Below, piece by piece: positions 1 to 14,583 of a stretch of 37,500 nt of DNA. A program made the translations under genes and the position numbers. The number at the start of each line of letters is the position of its first letter. Positions within the stretch are counted from its first letter, which is position 1. Origin of the DNA: Penaeus vannamei. Taxonomy: Eukaryota; Arthropoda; Malacostraca; Decapoda; Penaeidae. Location of the stretch: positions 1,846,392 to 1,883,891 of the forward strand of contig NC_091564.1 in NCBI RefSeq assembly GCF_042767895.1. The letters are read 5' to 3'. The notes below the pieces were generated by a model. It made no database searches and had not been told where the DNA came from. It saw only the letters and a program-made list of their open reading frames with translations.

Positions 1-68
1 TGAAGGGAGAGGGGTGGGCGAGGGTGGCGTGGCATGAAGGGAGAGGGGTGGACGAGGGTAGCGTGACA
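1..68. repeat. 34-bp tandem repeat, two copies, cut by the left edge
   Basis: Positions 1-34 and 35-68 are two copies of one G-rich 34-bp unit that begins TGAAGGGAGAGGGGTGG. They differ at only three positions. A decayed continuation may run to about 100. The array probably extends left of the window, so its copy number cannot be judged. No coding meaning is apparent. Confidence 0.75.
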
Positions 69-227
69 CGAAGGGGAGGAGAGGCAGGAGCGGAGCTTCA
101 GCGGGTGACGTGGCATTATCAGGAGAGTTGAAGGAGTACGAGCGACGTGGGAGCGGCATGTCGGCAGGTAGACAAGCATGGCGTGGCGTTCTTCTTCCTA
201 GCGAGGCGAGGCGGGAGGTGAAGAGCG
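69..227. other. unique G-rich spacer, no gene seen
   Basis: This short stretch lies between the 34-bp repeat and the G-run tract. It is purine-rich and rich in CpG, with ACGTGG-like words repeated irregularly. The open frames across it have proline/leucine low-complexity composition and no recognisable domain. Confidence 0.4.
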
Positions 228-437
228 CGGAAAAGGGGGGGGGGTGAGGGAGGGAGGGGGGGATAGAGGGTGAGGGAGGGGAAGGTGAGGGGGATAGGGT
301 GAGGGGGATAGGAGGGAAGGGGGAGGGGGATAGGGAGGGGAAGGGGGAGGGGGGATAGGGAGAAGAGAGGGGAGGGGGGATAGGGTGAGGGGAGGGGAGG
401 GGGAGGAGGGATAGGGAGAGGAGGGGGAGGGAGTAGC
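228..437. repeat. G-run tract with GATAGGG interruptions
   Basis: About 210 bases of almost pure purine on the plus strand. They consist of runs of 3-9 G separated by A, GA, TGA or GATA, with GGGGGATAGGG recurring at irregular spacing. It is an imperfect simple repeat. Four or more G-runs of at least three bases with short loops occur many times, which is the standard sequence pattern for G-quadruplex formation. Proline/leucine-rich frames read from the opposite strand are composition artefacts. Confidence 0.8.
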
Positions 438-1312
438 GCGGCGGCTCTCGACGGCGCGGGGAAAGGAGCTGGTCGACGCGGCCCTCGCACAATCCAACGA
501 TGTCCGTGACCTTAACCAGAAAACATGACGAGGGAAGATACGCGGCGGGGGGATCGAGCGAGCGCGTTGTGCGGCTAATTCCCCTGGGCTAATTCCCCCG
601 AGCCTCATTAAGGGGTACCTCACCTGCACCTCACCCCCCCCCCTTCCCGTCCTTCTACATCGTCCCTCCCCCTTCCCATCCCACGGGAACCCGTCCCTGA
701 TTGACATTATTCCTTCCCCTCCCCCCGTCCCCACCATTCAGGCCACGCGATATAATCTTTCATCAAACAAAGTACTAAATCCATACGCGCTTTTCAGTTA
801 TCCTGATTTCCCCAGTTAACACTTTTAGGTACACGCGGATTATAGAGAGGATCCAATCAATAAAATGCGAAACGCCTTTTGATTCCAGCACAATTGCTAA
901 CGAGATTACAGAGCCATCTCTACTGCCACGGGATCACTTTTATACAAGTATTCACAAATCTGTCCTAAAATGAAGCGACCCATCTGTTGCACCCCCATCC
1001 CCCTTCCCCATACACTGTAGAACACACTGAAGAAAATCAAACAAATCATTCACGGTCTACCTACCTACCCACATCCTTCCTCCCCTCCTCTCCTCCCCTT
1101 CGACTTCCTTAACCTTCGGATTCCTTCTCGCCTTGATCCCTCACACTCAGTCAACCTCCCTGCCACCGTGACATCGCACTTCCCTCACACGCTCCCACAA
1201 ACCACTCCCAACCACCTTCCCTTCGCGCACACCTCACACGTACCAGGTCCCTAGGTTTCAGCTGTTATGCCCTTCTTTGCGTACTGCGGTAAGTAATCGT
1301 GGCAGATCGTGA

Positions 1313-1318
<6 letters not shown>
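438..1318. other. unique intergenic stretch, no gene seen
   Basis: The stretch is mixed in composition: CpG-containing at 438-600, pyrimidine-rich at 630-735, then more AT-rich. A small CTAC repeat lies near 1057-1069. The sequence around 1290 (GGTAAGTAAT) matches a 5' splice-site consensus and is preceded by a CAG near 1260. The enclosed piece is under 35 bases and no reading frame supports an exon. I see no tRNA, mobile element or credible coding sequence. Confidence 0.4.

Positions 1319-1398
<80 letters not shown>
1319..1398. repeat. (CT)n microsatellite
   Basis: Eighty bases of CT dinucleotide, about 40 units, with one C-to-G interruption at 1351. Serine/leucine or arginine/glutamate frames crossing it are dinucleotide translations and not genes. 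Confidence 0.97.
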
Positions 1399-1400
<2 letters not shown>

Positions 1401-2781
1401 ATACGATAAATCCTCCACTGCCAACCCCTACAGCCCCCGGGAATCCCTTCCAGCACAACCTTGTCCGTCCTCCACACCTCGCTTCCCTCCACGGCCTCGT
1501 CAATTCACACCGGCAGTTCGACATGACTGGCATAAACACACCGCAGGCTTTTCATTCTAGTCCACGAAGCATCTAAAATCTTTTCAGCCTCGATAAGTAA
1601 GCTTTCAAGAAACGTTCCGAGTGTTTTCATCTCTTTCCTGTCGGGCGACAAGCAAACACAATCATCAGTCTCAAAACAAGTCTTTCGTTTTTTTCGTGAG
1701 CGAACAGCTGCTGCGTCGAGAGGGGTCAACCATTTTCCAACTCCGTGACCTCTCCCCTGACCTGTAGACGAAACAACCTCCCAGCGAACCACAAACTCAA
1801 CTCATATCACGACCAACGGCGTATCTTCGAACACCAGTGTAAAACCTGGCCCCCCGAATGCCCAGGCATCCTCCTCCACATGTCCATGTGGCATGTGCGC
1901 GCACGCACATCTGCGCAGGTGGGAATGGCCCTGTGGAAGGGGTGGGGGTGGTGGTAAAACACACTATAACTTACACATGCAGGTGTCCCTGACGATGAAG
2001 CTAGTTTTGGTGATGCAACGTGTTGAAGCAGGTTTTCATATTCTGTTATTGGTGGTTGGTGTTGACGTGAGGGTTGCCTGGTGGTGAGTGGTGTGTGTAT
2101 GTGTGTGCGGCGCGGACGGAAGGGACGCGGCGAGTGCGACGCTCACACACCTCGCTGCTCCTCCGGGCCCTCCTCCCTCCTCCCTCGCTCGCTCGCTCGC
2201 TCTCCCCCACCCTGGCTGCCAACACAACTCCTCCGCCGCTTCCATCCCTCGCGCTCGCCTTTCACACTCTTCCAACGCAATAACCCTCGCGAACACCCCT
2301 TTCCATCCTACACCCTCATCCTCTTGCACTCTAGCCTTCCCTACACCACTCCCACGCCGAGCCTATTTCCGAGTGAAATCGGACTGCCGGCGTACAGGGC
2401 GGCGGCGGCGAGGGACGTGCCAGGAGGCGTGAGGGAGAATATGTAATCCACGCCGCCAAACGAGAGCCCCGATCAAAGAGCTGTTTGTCCATGTTATCAA
2501 TGGGACAGCGGTTGCGAGATGACAGCTGGCCGGTCTGTCAGTCAGTCGGGGGAGGGACGGCGACGCGTCAAGAGCCGAGATTCGCCCTGTGACCCCAAGC
2601 CGAGCAATATCAACTCGTGGCCGAACTTGCGTAACTGGGAAGTACTCGAACACAACTTAAAACCCGTACATTCCTCCTCCCCCAAGACCTGGCCCCTCGG
2701 CATGACTGCCCATGACATGTTTACTTTGGTAAGAAAAACAGCATAAGAATAAACGATGATTTTTTTTGCGTTGATATGAAT

Positions 2782-2782
<1 letters not shown>
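1399..2782. other. unique stretch with minor simple repeats, no gene seen
   Basis: Ordinary mixed sequence without a recognisable gene. It contains a short GTGTGTATGTGTGTG tract near 2090-2107, a (CGCT)n run near 2183-2203 and a (GGC)n run near 2400-2412. Reading frames of 60-130 codons occur on both strands. They overlap each other, lack domain signatures and have composition that follows the local base bias. Confidence 0.4.

Positions 2783-2858
<76 letters not shown>
2783..2858. repeat. (GT)n microsatellite
   Basis: Seventy-six bases of uninterrupted GT, 38 units. The polyhistidine/threonine frame on the minus strand across it is a simple-repeat translation. Confidence 0.97.
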
Positions 2859-5199
<2,341 letters not shown>

Positions 5200-5535
5200 A
5201 GAACAACATAAATGAGGCTAAGGGGGGAGGATGAATATCGGGAAGAGAAAGGGGAGGGGGAGGAGGGATGTAGGGAAAGGGAAGGGGAAGGGGGAGGAGG
5301 GATGAAGGGAAGGGGGAAAAGGAAAAGGGGAGGGGGAGGAGGGATGAAGGGAAGGGAAAGGAAAAGGGGAGGGGGAGGAGGGGATGAAGGGAAGGGAAGG
5401 GAAAGGAAAAGGGGATGGGGAGGAGTGGATGAAGGGAAGGGAAAGGAAAAGAGGAGGGTAAGGATGGATGTCAAGGGGAAAGGAAATGGGAGGGATGTGG
5501 GGAAAGGGAAAGGGGGAGGAAGGTTGTAGGGAAAA
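5200..5535. repeat. purine minisatellite with GGATGAAGGGAAGGG core
   Basis: Roughly eight imperfect units of about 33-45 bases share the core GGGAGGAGGGATGAAGGGA and are separated by variable GGGAAAGGAAAAGGGGA stretches. Unit lengths vary by small purine insertions. Almost no pyrimidine other than the T in GATGA or GATGT occurs on the plus strand. Long Pro/Ser/Phe frames on the minus strand follow from this composition. Confidence 0.85.
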
Positions 5536-5998
<463 letters not shown>

Positions 5999-6269
5999 CC
6001 AGCCCTTACGTATTGAAATCCGTCTTCAATACAAGGAACGCACTCCCGCTGCCGAGATAACAGCACTTGGGGGACTCGAGCGACCGCCTCTCCCTCCCCC
6101 TCCCATTTTGAGTCGCCGCCGTGAAAGAACGTTTCTCCGAATCAAGTCGTCCCGGTTATCAATACCGTCCGAACTGCCTGATACAGCTGCCGATCTCCCT
6201 GTCACCTGGTTCCGCGCAGGAGGGTCGCAAAGACAAGAGGTGGGAGGGGAGGGGAAGGGCGAGAAGAGG

Positions 6270-7385
6270 GTGGTGGCGGAGGAGGAGGAAGGAGAGAGTA
6301 GAGGAGGAGGAGGAGGAGGAAGAGAGTAGAGGAGGAGGAGGAGGAAGGAAGAAGAGAGTAGAGGAGGAGGAGGAGGAAGGAAGAAGAGAGTAGAGGAGGA
6401 GCAGGAGGAAGGAATGAGAGACTAGAGGAGGAGGAGGAGGAAGGAAGAAGAGAGTAGAGGAGGAGGAGGAGGAGGGAAGAAGAGTAGGAGAAGGAGGAGC
6501 AGGAGGAGGAAGAGAGTAGAGGAGGAGGAGGAGGAAGGAAGAAGAGAGTAGAGGAGGAGGAGGAGGAAGGAAGAAGAGAGTAGAGGAGGAGGAGGAGGAA
6601 GGAAGAAGAGAGTAGAGGAGGAGGAGGAGGAAGGAAGAAGAGAGTGGAGGAGGGGGAGGAAGGAAGTAGGGAGTGGAGGAGGCGGAGGAGGAGGAAGGAA
6701 GAAGAGAGTGGAGTAGGAGGAGGAGGAGGAAGGAGAGAGTGGAGTAGGAGGAGGAGGAGGAAGGAGAGAGTGGAGTAGGAAGGAGAGAGTGGAGTAGGAA
6801 GGAGAGAGTGGAGTAGGAAGGAGAGAGTGGAGTAGGAAGGAGAGAGTGGAGTAGGAAGGAGAGAGTGGAGGAGGAAGGAGAGAGTGGAGTAGGAAGGAGA
6901 GTGTGGAGGAGGAAGGAGAGTGTGGAGGGGAGGAAGGAGAGTGTGGAGGAGGAAGGAGAGTGTGGAGGAGGAAGGAGAAAGTGTGTGGAGGGAGGAAGGA
7001 GAGTGTGGAGGAGGAAGGAGGAGAGTGTGGAGGAGAGGGAAGGAGAGTGTGTGGAGGAGGAGGGAGAGTGTGGAGGAGGAGGGGGAGAGTGTGGAGGAGG
7101 AGGGAGAGTGTGGAGGAGGAGGGAGAGGGAGTGGAGGAGGAGGAGGGGGAAGGAGAGTGAAGGAGAGTGGAGGAGGAGGGAGGAGTTGTGGAGGAGGAGG
7201 AGAGTGTGGAGGAGGAGGAGAGAGAGTGGAGGAGGAGGGAGAGAGTGGAGGAGGAGGAGAGTGTGGAGGAGGAGGAGATCGAGTGGAGGAGGAGTGAGTG
7301 AGAGGGAGGAAGAGGAGGAGGGGGAGGAAGAGGAGGAGGGGGAGGAAGAGGAGGGGGAGGAAGAGGAGGAGGGGGAGGAAGGACC
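6270..7385. repeat. GGA-rich minisatellite block with 32-, 19- and ~20-bp subarrays
   Basis: About 1.1 kb of purine-rich repeat on the plus strand. From about 6290 to 6660 the unit is 32 bp (GAGTAGAGG plus GGA repeats plus AAGGAAGAA); successive GTAG words near 6548 and 6580 are 32 apart. From about 6770 to 6900 a 19-bp unit (GTGGAGTAGGAAGGAGAGA) repeats, with GTGG at 6789, 6808 and 6827. From 6900 to 7290 it changes to GTGTGGAGGAGG units of about 18-21 bp, and it ends in GGA/GGGGA runs at 7300-7381. Frames of 125-324 codons across this block are stop-free only because of composition. Confidence 0.9.
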
Positions 7386-10300
7386 TCAGCCATCACCTGT
7401 TGCTTATCGCGGCCGGCGGAGGTAAATTGGTGTTAGTGCCGGGATAATGGACTCGTTCACTCCGTCGCCGGATTTTACATACTGCCAATTTCGACCCATT
7501 TCTGGCCGGGGTTAGCTCCCTAATGGCCCCTTAATCAGCCACCTAACAGCCATACATATTAAGAGATTCACAAGAAACCTAAACATAAAGGTGTGAGAAA
7601 AATCTACGTTTAATCGGGTATTCGTTATTTTGCTTCTGTGTTTTCCACTGAAATACGTCAGGTTTAATTCAATCGATATACTTTTCACAAAGGTTGGAAT
7701 GTGCGCGCCTTGTACGTCTTATTACTTGTACTACAAATACTAATAGTAATAGTAACAATATTACTTTAACTAATAATAAGCAATATCAATACTTACTCCT
7801 TTTGGGTATAAACAAGACCTACCATATACCTTAAGTCGCCTTCCTTTAGTACTCTGGCAAATCAAACTTACAAAGAAATCAAGCGCGATCGGCCCATTCA
7901 AAGCTAACCGTCACCGAAAGGCCCGCCACTCGAAGCGTTATCAGCGCCTACGTAACTCGAGCGATAGTGGCAAAGATCGGCGAATCAGCCAAGGGAGCCA
8001 ACGCGATCCGGCTCCCGTGACGCGGTGGATCGAACACTCCTCCCCATTCACATACAAAACCGGTGTACTGTGAGTCTCCCTCCCGAAGAAGCGAACTCAT
8101 TTCAGGGTCTCCACTCCCATCTCCTTGTGGAAAAAACAAAGCCTTTTATTCACAGCCGTTCGTTCGTTCTCGCCCCTTTTCACTCCCTCGAATCCACATG
8201 CATCGCTTGCACGCACTCACGCATCTATTCATTTTATCTATTTCGCTCCCACCCTCCCTGCCGTGCACTCGCTCCATCAGCAGCATTCCTCGTGCGCTGA
8301 GCTCCCTTTTCTGATTCACCAGCACTCAGCCAAGCCCAGTTCATTTTCACGTACTCCATTCTCCTAATTCTAGAATTTTTCGTTCGTTTTCTTTCTTTCT
8401 TTCTATCAGCCTATTGTGACTCACTTTCCACTTTCCCCTTTCCCATTTCATCATCCTCCCCGCTCCCATTTTTTTTGTCCTCCCGCGGATATAAAATATC
8501 CCTATTCACTTCCTCTCTCCCGAGTTGGTCAACATCGACCCCTACACTTCAACAGATCCAATATGCTCCGCGTGGCTCCCTCCACCCTCCACCCACCACC
8601 CACGCCCATCAACCACCTGCCACCTGTCACCTACTACCAGGTCGTGCGGTGGATCCTGGGTGCCTTTGTCTCGCGCCGGGCCTTTGTCTGTCCCTCCTTG
8701 CCAGTGCCACAACTCACCTAATGATTTATGGACACCTAGGCCAGGAGTCACGTTTTAAGGGCGCGCGGAGGCAAGGCGGAGGAAGGCGAGTCCTTAATTG
8801 AGCTACGTGGCGAGGGGCCTTGCGAATCACTTAGGACTCCTGCTTAAGTCTTGCCACGCATGCTGCATAAAGGCCGTTTATTTCCAGACTAAGGTTACAT
8901 GATGAAATAAACACGCATTGTGTGCAGGTGAAAGAAATCTGGATTACAGCTGAGCAAATACATAGAGCAAACGGGCGTGTCGGCACCTGCAGGTGAAGAA
9001 TTCCTCAGGCATAAACGTACACTCAACAACCGTTTGTGTTCATGGTTGAACATTTCAACCGCTGGCCAAGACTTCTATTCAAATTCAAGTTACAAAGAAG
9101 TGCACACCGAAAGAACGAGCTGTAAAGGAGCTCAGCAGCTTAATCTTTTTAATAGATAAATACGAACCAAGGTCAATGAAGTCATTCTAAAAGTTAAGAG
9201 TGAGGAAGCATCAGAGACACCAGATACGCAGAATGAATTGGGCGCGAAGTATGCAAGGAACTGGAATAATTGCCAGGGCGCCACAATCCGCAGACACGGA
9301 CATTTTGTGCCGCGACGCTCCCCGCCAGTATTCCGTGCGCCAGGGTCACGCGCGTCCTTGGCATCGCCATGACCCGATATCGTGGATCACGACGGCCACA
9401 AAACCCTGTATGATGGAGAGTTAGCCCAACAATAACCATTCGTCTACAGCCTCGCGTTTAGGTCGCCCTTTGTGTGTGTCTCCTCAACCCGCTGGGAACC
9501 TCACTCGATAAACGACGCCTGCCCAAAATGTAAACACTGCAGCATGACTCACATCCCGGAGTGGTCCCCGCCATTTTGGTTCCCGTGAAAATATCCGAGG
9601 AAGGCAGGCGAAAGGGCGACGCGAGGGAAGGCGAGGCAGAGGCCGACAGACCGGGGAGACCGCCGTGTGGTAACATCCAGGTGGCAGCCTTCCGAGGGGG
9701 AACAATAGCCCGTGCTCCTCCCGGTCTCTTTATTCTCCTGGCCTCTCCCTCCGTCCGTCCGACCGTCCCTCCATCCCTTCCTTCCTCCTTCCCTCTTCCT
9801 CGCTCGCCTTCTTTACCAATATTCTACTCCTGCTCTTATTCTCTCGTTTCCAGTCTCCCAACATTACCTTCCTCCGTACGCGCCCTCCTTTAACCTACTC
9901 TCGCTAATCCTCCCATTACTGTCGCTTCTCATTTCCATCTCTTTGCATTTCTCCTCCTCCGCTTCTTCCTCCCTTCCTGCGCCCGTCGCGTCTATCTCCT
10001 CAGCTGCCCAGTACCTCATCCTATCACGCCCGGATTGCATGGCCCCTCTCCCTAATAAAATTACTTCCTGGCCATTGGTATCATCTTCACTGAAGGGAAT
10101 GTGCGCGCTTTCGCCTTTCATGGACAGATAATCGGACAAAAAACAGCCATTTCAAGCGTTCGTTGAAGGACTGGCTAAAATATGAAATTCTAGAGCTTTA
10201 TCATTATTGTCAAATTATTCTTGTTTAAAAGAATCCTTTAAGCTGCTGTGTAATCAATCAGGGAAATGATAGATCAACAGTGGCTATATATAGCAATATG

Positions 10301-10394
10301 CATCTGCATTATCTAAATCTGCCAAGTCGCAGTATTTTGCGTAAACGGGCCATGCGTTCACTAATCGCCAAGTACAATTAAACAACTACAAGCT
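7386..10394. other. 3-kb unique stretch, no confident gene
   Basis: Mixed sequence with a (TAATAG)-like patch near 7738-7780, a TTTC run near 8388-8405 and strong pyrimidine bias at 8130-8300, 8410-8520 and 9720-10010. Frames up to about 139 codons exist, but they sit in the pyrimidine-rich parts or overlap on both strands. I find no conserved domain, clear exon boundary pair or RNA gene. A YY1/Pho-like word at 9568 is listed separately. Confidence 0.4.
9568..9578 (+). promoter_or_regulatory. YY1/Pho-like motif CCGCCATTTTG
   Basis: CCGCCATTTTG matches the well-known YY1 (Drosophila Pho) consensus and lies in a locally CpG-containing patch (9560-9670). A single motif of this length can occur by chance and no gene start is visible next to it, so this is only a marker for a possible promoter. 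Confidence 0.15.
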
Positions 10395-10404
10395 CACACA
10401 CACA

Positions 10405-10472
<68 letters not shown>
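10395..10472. repeat. (CA)n microsatellite
   Basis: Seventy-eight bases of CA, 39 units, with one C-to-G interruption at 10405. Confidence 0.96.
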
Positions 10473-10473
<1 letters not shown>

Positions 10474-13043
10474 CCTCTTCAAAAGCTCTCAAAGTTCTTC
10501 CCTTCGGCGTCCCTTTCACAACTCGCGTGTCATCGTCCTAGAACCCTCGCCCAACCATCGTCATCGCCGTCGCCAAACTCCTCTCTTCCCCTCCTTTACC
10601 TTTTCACTTTCCTCTCTCTTTCTGCAGCTCCTCTTCCTTTATCTCCCCCTCGACGGCCCCTCAGCCCGCTTACCCCCCAACCCAAACCCTGGCTTCGGAT
10701 TTCCCTTTCAAGCCCCTCGCCCCCAAACCAGCCCGACCCACCTATGGCAACACTCCACGCCCTCTTCCCTCCCTCCCTCGCCACGCCCTATTCATAATCC
10801 ACCTTCCATTACTGATCGGTAAAAGCCCTTTTAGAACCGGGGCGGCAGATGCCCTCGCCAAATGCTGCAACAAAACGGAGTCGAAGAGAAATTATGCTTC
10901 GGCCAAGTTGCCAGGTTACTCCCCCCCCCCCCCTTCAGCTCTCGCTCTCTCTCTCACTCTCTCTCTCTTTCCCTTTCGTCAGCGGAATGCCGTTTCGTAG
11001 GATGACCTTTATGGGAAAACTAAATCATGAGCTATTTTCCTAATTTGATTTTTAAGTAATGTGGCCGACCCCACAATAACACTGCGAAACCAATAACCAT
11101 CCGTCTAATTAAACCGGACGCTGGTGACGGCGTCCACAATATTGCAACATCTAATTAAAATACCTTTCCTGAGAATATAAAAGCCCATCACGTTATAATA
11201 TGGTATTTCCCCATTTCGACAGCCCCGGAAGGCCGGCCAAACGGGACAATGCAAGCCTGAAAGAGAAATGCGTAGCTACCTCAAAATTACATAAAAAATA
11301 CCGCGGCCATATATCGGATGCTTCTCATTTGCGGGATAATATCCGGACTGAAATTAAAAGGGAAAAATGCCGTCATACAGCATCGCCCAGCACACACAGC
11401 CGTTCTTTCAAAAGACAACAAAGTGTAAGATTACTCGTTCACAAACTGAACTCAAGTCTCTCGCCTATTGCTCTCAATGAACAAAGACGGCCTCGGCCAC
11501 AAATCACAATTTCAGAGCGGCACACGTCTAATCTGATCAGCAATCAAACGCCAACATTATGAACCACGCGACACCTACACATCCACTCAAAAAATATGAA
11601 AAGTAAAATAAAATCGAAAAAATATATATAAATAACCATTTGTAAACCATCCGTTCAACCCAACATACCGTGTTCTAAGAAGCCATCAATCAAGGTCAGA
11701 TGCAATCACACAATCGTCACTCACCTGAAAAGAAAACAAATAAATTTTAAACCACCCTGATACATGCTTGTCATAATCATCTGGCAAAAACAACTTTGGT
11801 TCGAACATCTGTTTACTGCACAATCACAAGGCTTTTTTGTTACCCAAGCTATTTTTACAGAAACCTTTTATATAAACAAAAGTCCAACTTCCCACCAAAC
11901 GACAAGAACCTAAATGGAAATTATGGCAAATTCTTACGAATTCGCTCTCTTTCCTACATTATTGAAGTGACAACGGAGTCATTATCTTCCCAATTATTCA
12001 TTCGGCGAAGTTCTATTAGTGGGAGGCTGCAATGACTACATCCGCCTCTATTTCTGTAAGTGGCCCCCTCTCTGCAAACTCTCCCGCTGCCATTTCCTGA
12101 TCTGCAATCCAAAGCGATCACTGCTCAGCCCGCCTCTCCCTCCCTCCCTCCTCCCTTCCCTTTGCTTCCCCCTCCTCCTTCCCTCGCCCTCAGTTTTTAG
12201 AGTCAACCCCCTTATCTTTCCCCTCCCGCCCTCCCCCCCTTTCTTCCCCAATCTTCTTCCCATCCCGCCCCTCCCCATTTCTACCCAATCTTTCCCATCC
12301 CGCCGCCCCCTCTCCTCCCCATCTCTCCCGCCCCCCTTTCTTCCCTCCTGTTCCACCCTCCCGTTTCCCCCTTCCTTCCTTTTGTTTACCCTCACTCCTG
12401 GGCGCCGTTCAATCCCTTTCCCTCAGTCCCGCTGTCAGAATCAACCCGACGCTTCGCCAACCCTCTCTCCCTCTCCCTCCACCCCCTAAACCCAACCCAA
12501 CCCACCCCTTCAGCCTCAGGCAAAACACCCACTCCCCTCCCTCCCTATCTCTACCCCCTCCCCCCCCCCCCCCCCCATCCCCCCCCCCACCCACTCGCAA
12601 TTCTACACGACCAAGCCCCAAAGGACGCAAATAAGGCGCGCCAGAGGAACCCCAAACCTCCCAACCAAGTCCTCCAAGTCAACCTTCGCTGGTGTCTGGA
12701 GGTAACATCCTTAACTCCCCCCCTCCCCCCACATCGCGGCCTTGGTCTCGCGTCGGGGCGGCAAATTACCCATTCAAGAAGTTTGAGAGATGTGCACTCC
12801 CGACTCCAATAGAAAGGAAGTAAGCCAGGCCCCAATTATACATAAATCTAACTTCTATCACTCGCCATATATTTGTAGGTGCCACAGTGGAGCATCAATA
12901 TGAGAAGGGAATACTTTACGTACAACCAAACAGCCGACGAATGGGGAAATGCAAGGGAAAAAAACACCTTTTGCCGATCACAGTCACTACCTATCCAATG
13001 CAATGTCTATATTTATGAATAACCACCAACCCCTCCTCCCCAC
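10473..13043. other. unique stretch with C-rich and pyrimidine patches, no gene seen
   Basis: The stretch includes a pure C run at 10920-10933 followed by CT repeats (to about 10970), an AT-rich unique part (11040-12050), and a pyrimidine-rich part at 12130-12600 with long C runs near 12558-12590. The 156-codon proline/serine frame at 12019-12489 lies in that pyrimidine patch and is not credible. A 120-codon frame at 11200-11562 has ordinary composition but matches nothing I know and has no supporting context. Confidence 0.4.
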
Positions 13044-13262
13044 CACACAAACACACATACACACAACCCCCCTCCATACACCCCTCCCACACACACACAG
13101 ACCGTAACCCTACAGACACACACACACCCTAACCCTACACACACACACACACCCTAACCCTACACACACACACACACCCTAACCGTCCACAGACACACAC
13201 ACCCTAACCTCTACACACACACACACACACCCTAACCCTACACACACACACACACCCTAACC

Positions 13263-13326
<64 letters not shown>

Positions 13327-13573
13327 CAACCCTACACACACACACACACACACACACCCTAACCCTACACACACACACACACCTACACACCCTAACCCCA
13401 CACACACACACACACTACACACACACACACCTAACCCTACACACACACACACACACTAACCCTACACACCCACTACACACACACACACACACACACACAC
13501 CCTACACCCTACACACTACACTACACACAGCACCGCCCTAACCCTACACACACACACACACACACCCTGAACC

Positions 13574-13632
<59 letters not shown>

Positions 13633-13708
13633 ACACACCTACACACACCTACACACACACACACACCCACCCCCTTCCCACACACACACACACACACACA
13701 CCCTAACC

Positions 13709-13763
<55 letters not shown>

Positions 13764-13795
13764 ACCCATACACTACACACACACACCCTAACCCT

Positions 13796-13826
<31 letters not shown>

Positions 13827-14190
13827 AACCCTACACACACACACACACACACACACACCCCACCCTACACACACACACACACACACACCCTAACCCTACA
13901 CACACACACACACACACCCCAACCCACACTCACACACACAGACACACCCTAACCCTACACACACACACACACACACACACACCCAAAACCCTACACACAC
14001 ACACACACACACACACCCTGAACCCTACACACACACACACACACACGCACCCAACCCCCCACACACACACACACGCCCCCAAAACCCTACACACACACAC
14101 ACACACACACCCTAACCCCCCCCCCCCCACACACACACACACCCACACCCCATCCCTACACACACACACACACACACACACACCCTAACC

Positions 14191-14245
<55 letters not shown>

Positions 14246-14320
14246 TACACACACACACACCCTAACCCCTCCCACACACACCCTAACCCCATCCCTACAC
14301 CCCTCCCACACACACACCCT
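13044..14320. repeat. compound (CA)n array punctuated by CCCTAACCCTA blocks
   Basis: About 1.3 kb of CA repeats interrupted at irregular intervals by CCCTAACCCTA or close variants (CCCTGAACCCTA, CCCCAACCCTA, CCCAAAACCCTA). I count roughly 25 such blocks, for example near 13128, 13230, 13357, 13700, 13888 and 14182. CA runs between them range from a few units to more than 30. CCCTAA is the complement of the TTAGGG telomere repeat; arthropod telomeres usually use TTAGG, so this is telomere-like but not the expected arthropod motif. Cys/Val frames on the minus strand are CA translations. Confidence 0.9.
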
Positions 14321-14583
14321 GCCCTATATTGTTCTTCCCAGTGCATTGACGCCGTAAATCTCCCGCCTGCCTTTCTCCGCGCCGGCCAATGGTATTTTGG
14401 ACTTGTTTACAATGCATGTTCGCGCTGACAAGTGGGGTGGTGGTAGGCGGAAGGTGAGGTTTATTGGAAGGCGCTTAGTTTTCTCGCTCGCTCGGAATGT
14501 CGATGGGCGCGAGCGACTAGGAAGAGAGGGGTACGGGAGGGCAAGAGAGGGGAAAGAAAAATATAAATATACTGACTGAAAAA
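14321..14583. other. short unique spacer with a CCAAT word
   Basis: This segment lies between the CA array and the purine minisatellite. It includes GCGCCGGCCAATGG near 14379, a CCAAT-box-like word, but no gene start is visible. Confidence 0.3.

Noticed and set aside
11796..11830. GGTTCGAAC word that resembles a tRNA T-arm.
   Set aside because: No acceptor stem, D-arm or anticodon arm could be placed around it.
12019..12489. A 156-codon Pro/Ser/Leu-rich frame.
   Set aside because: It lies in a pyrimidine-rich patch and its composition mirrors the DNA; no start context or domain.
13204..14181. Cys/Val-rich minus-strand frames that look like cysteine-rich proteins.
   Set aside because: They are translations of GT repeats (TGT GTG); cysteine spacing follows the dinucleotide and not a fold.
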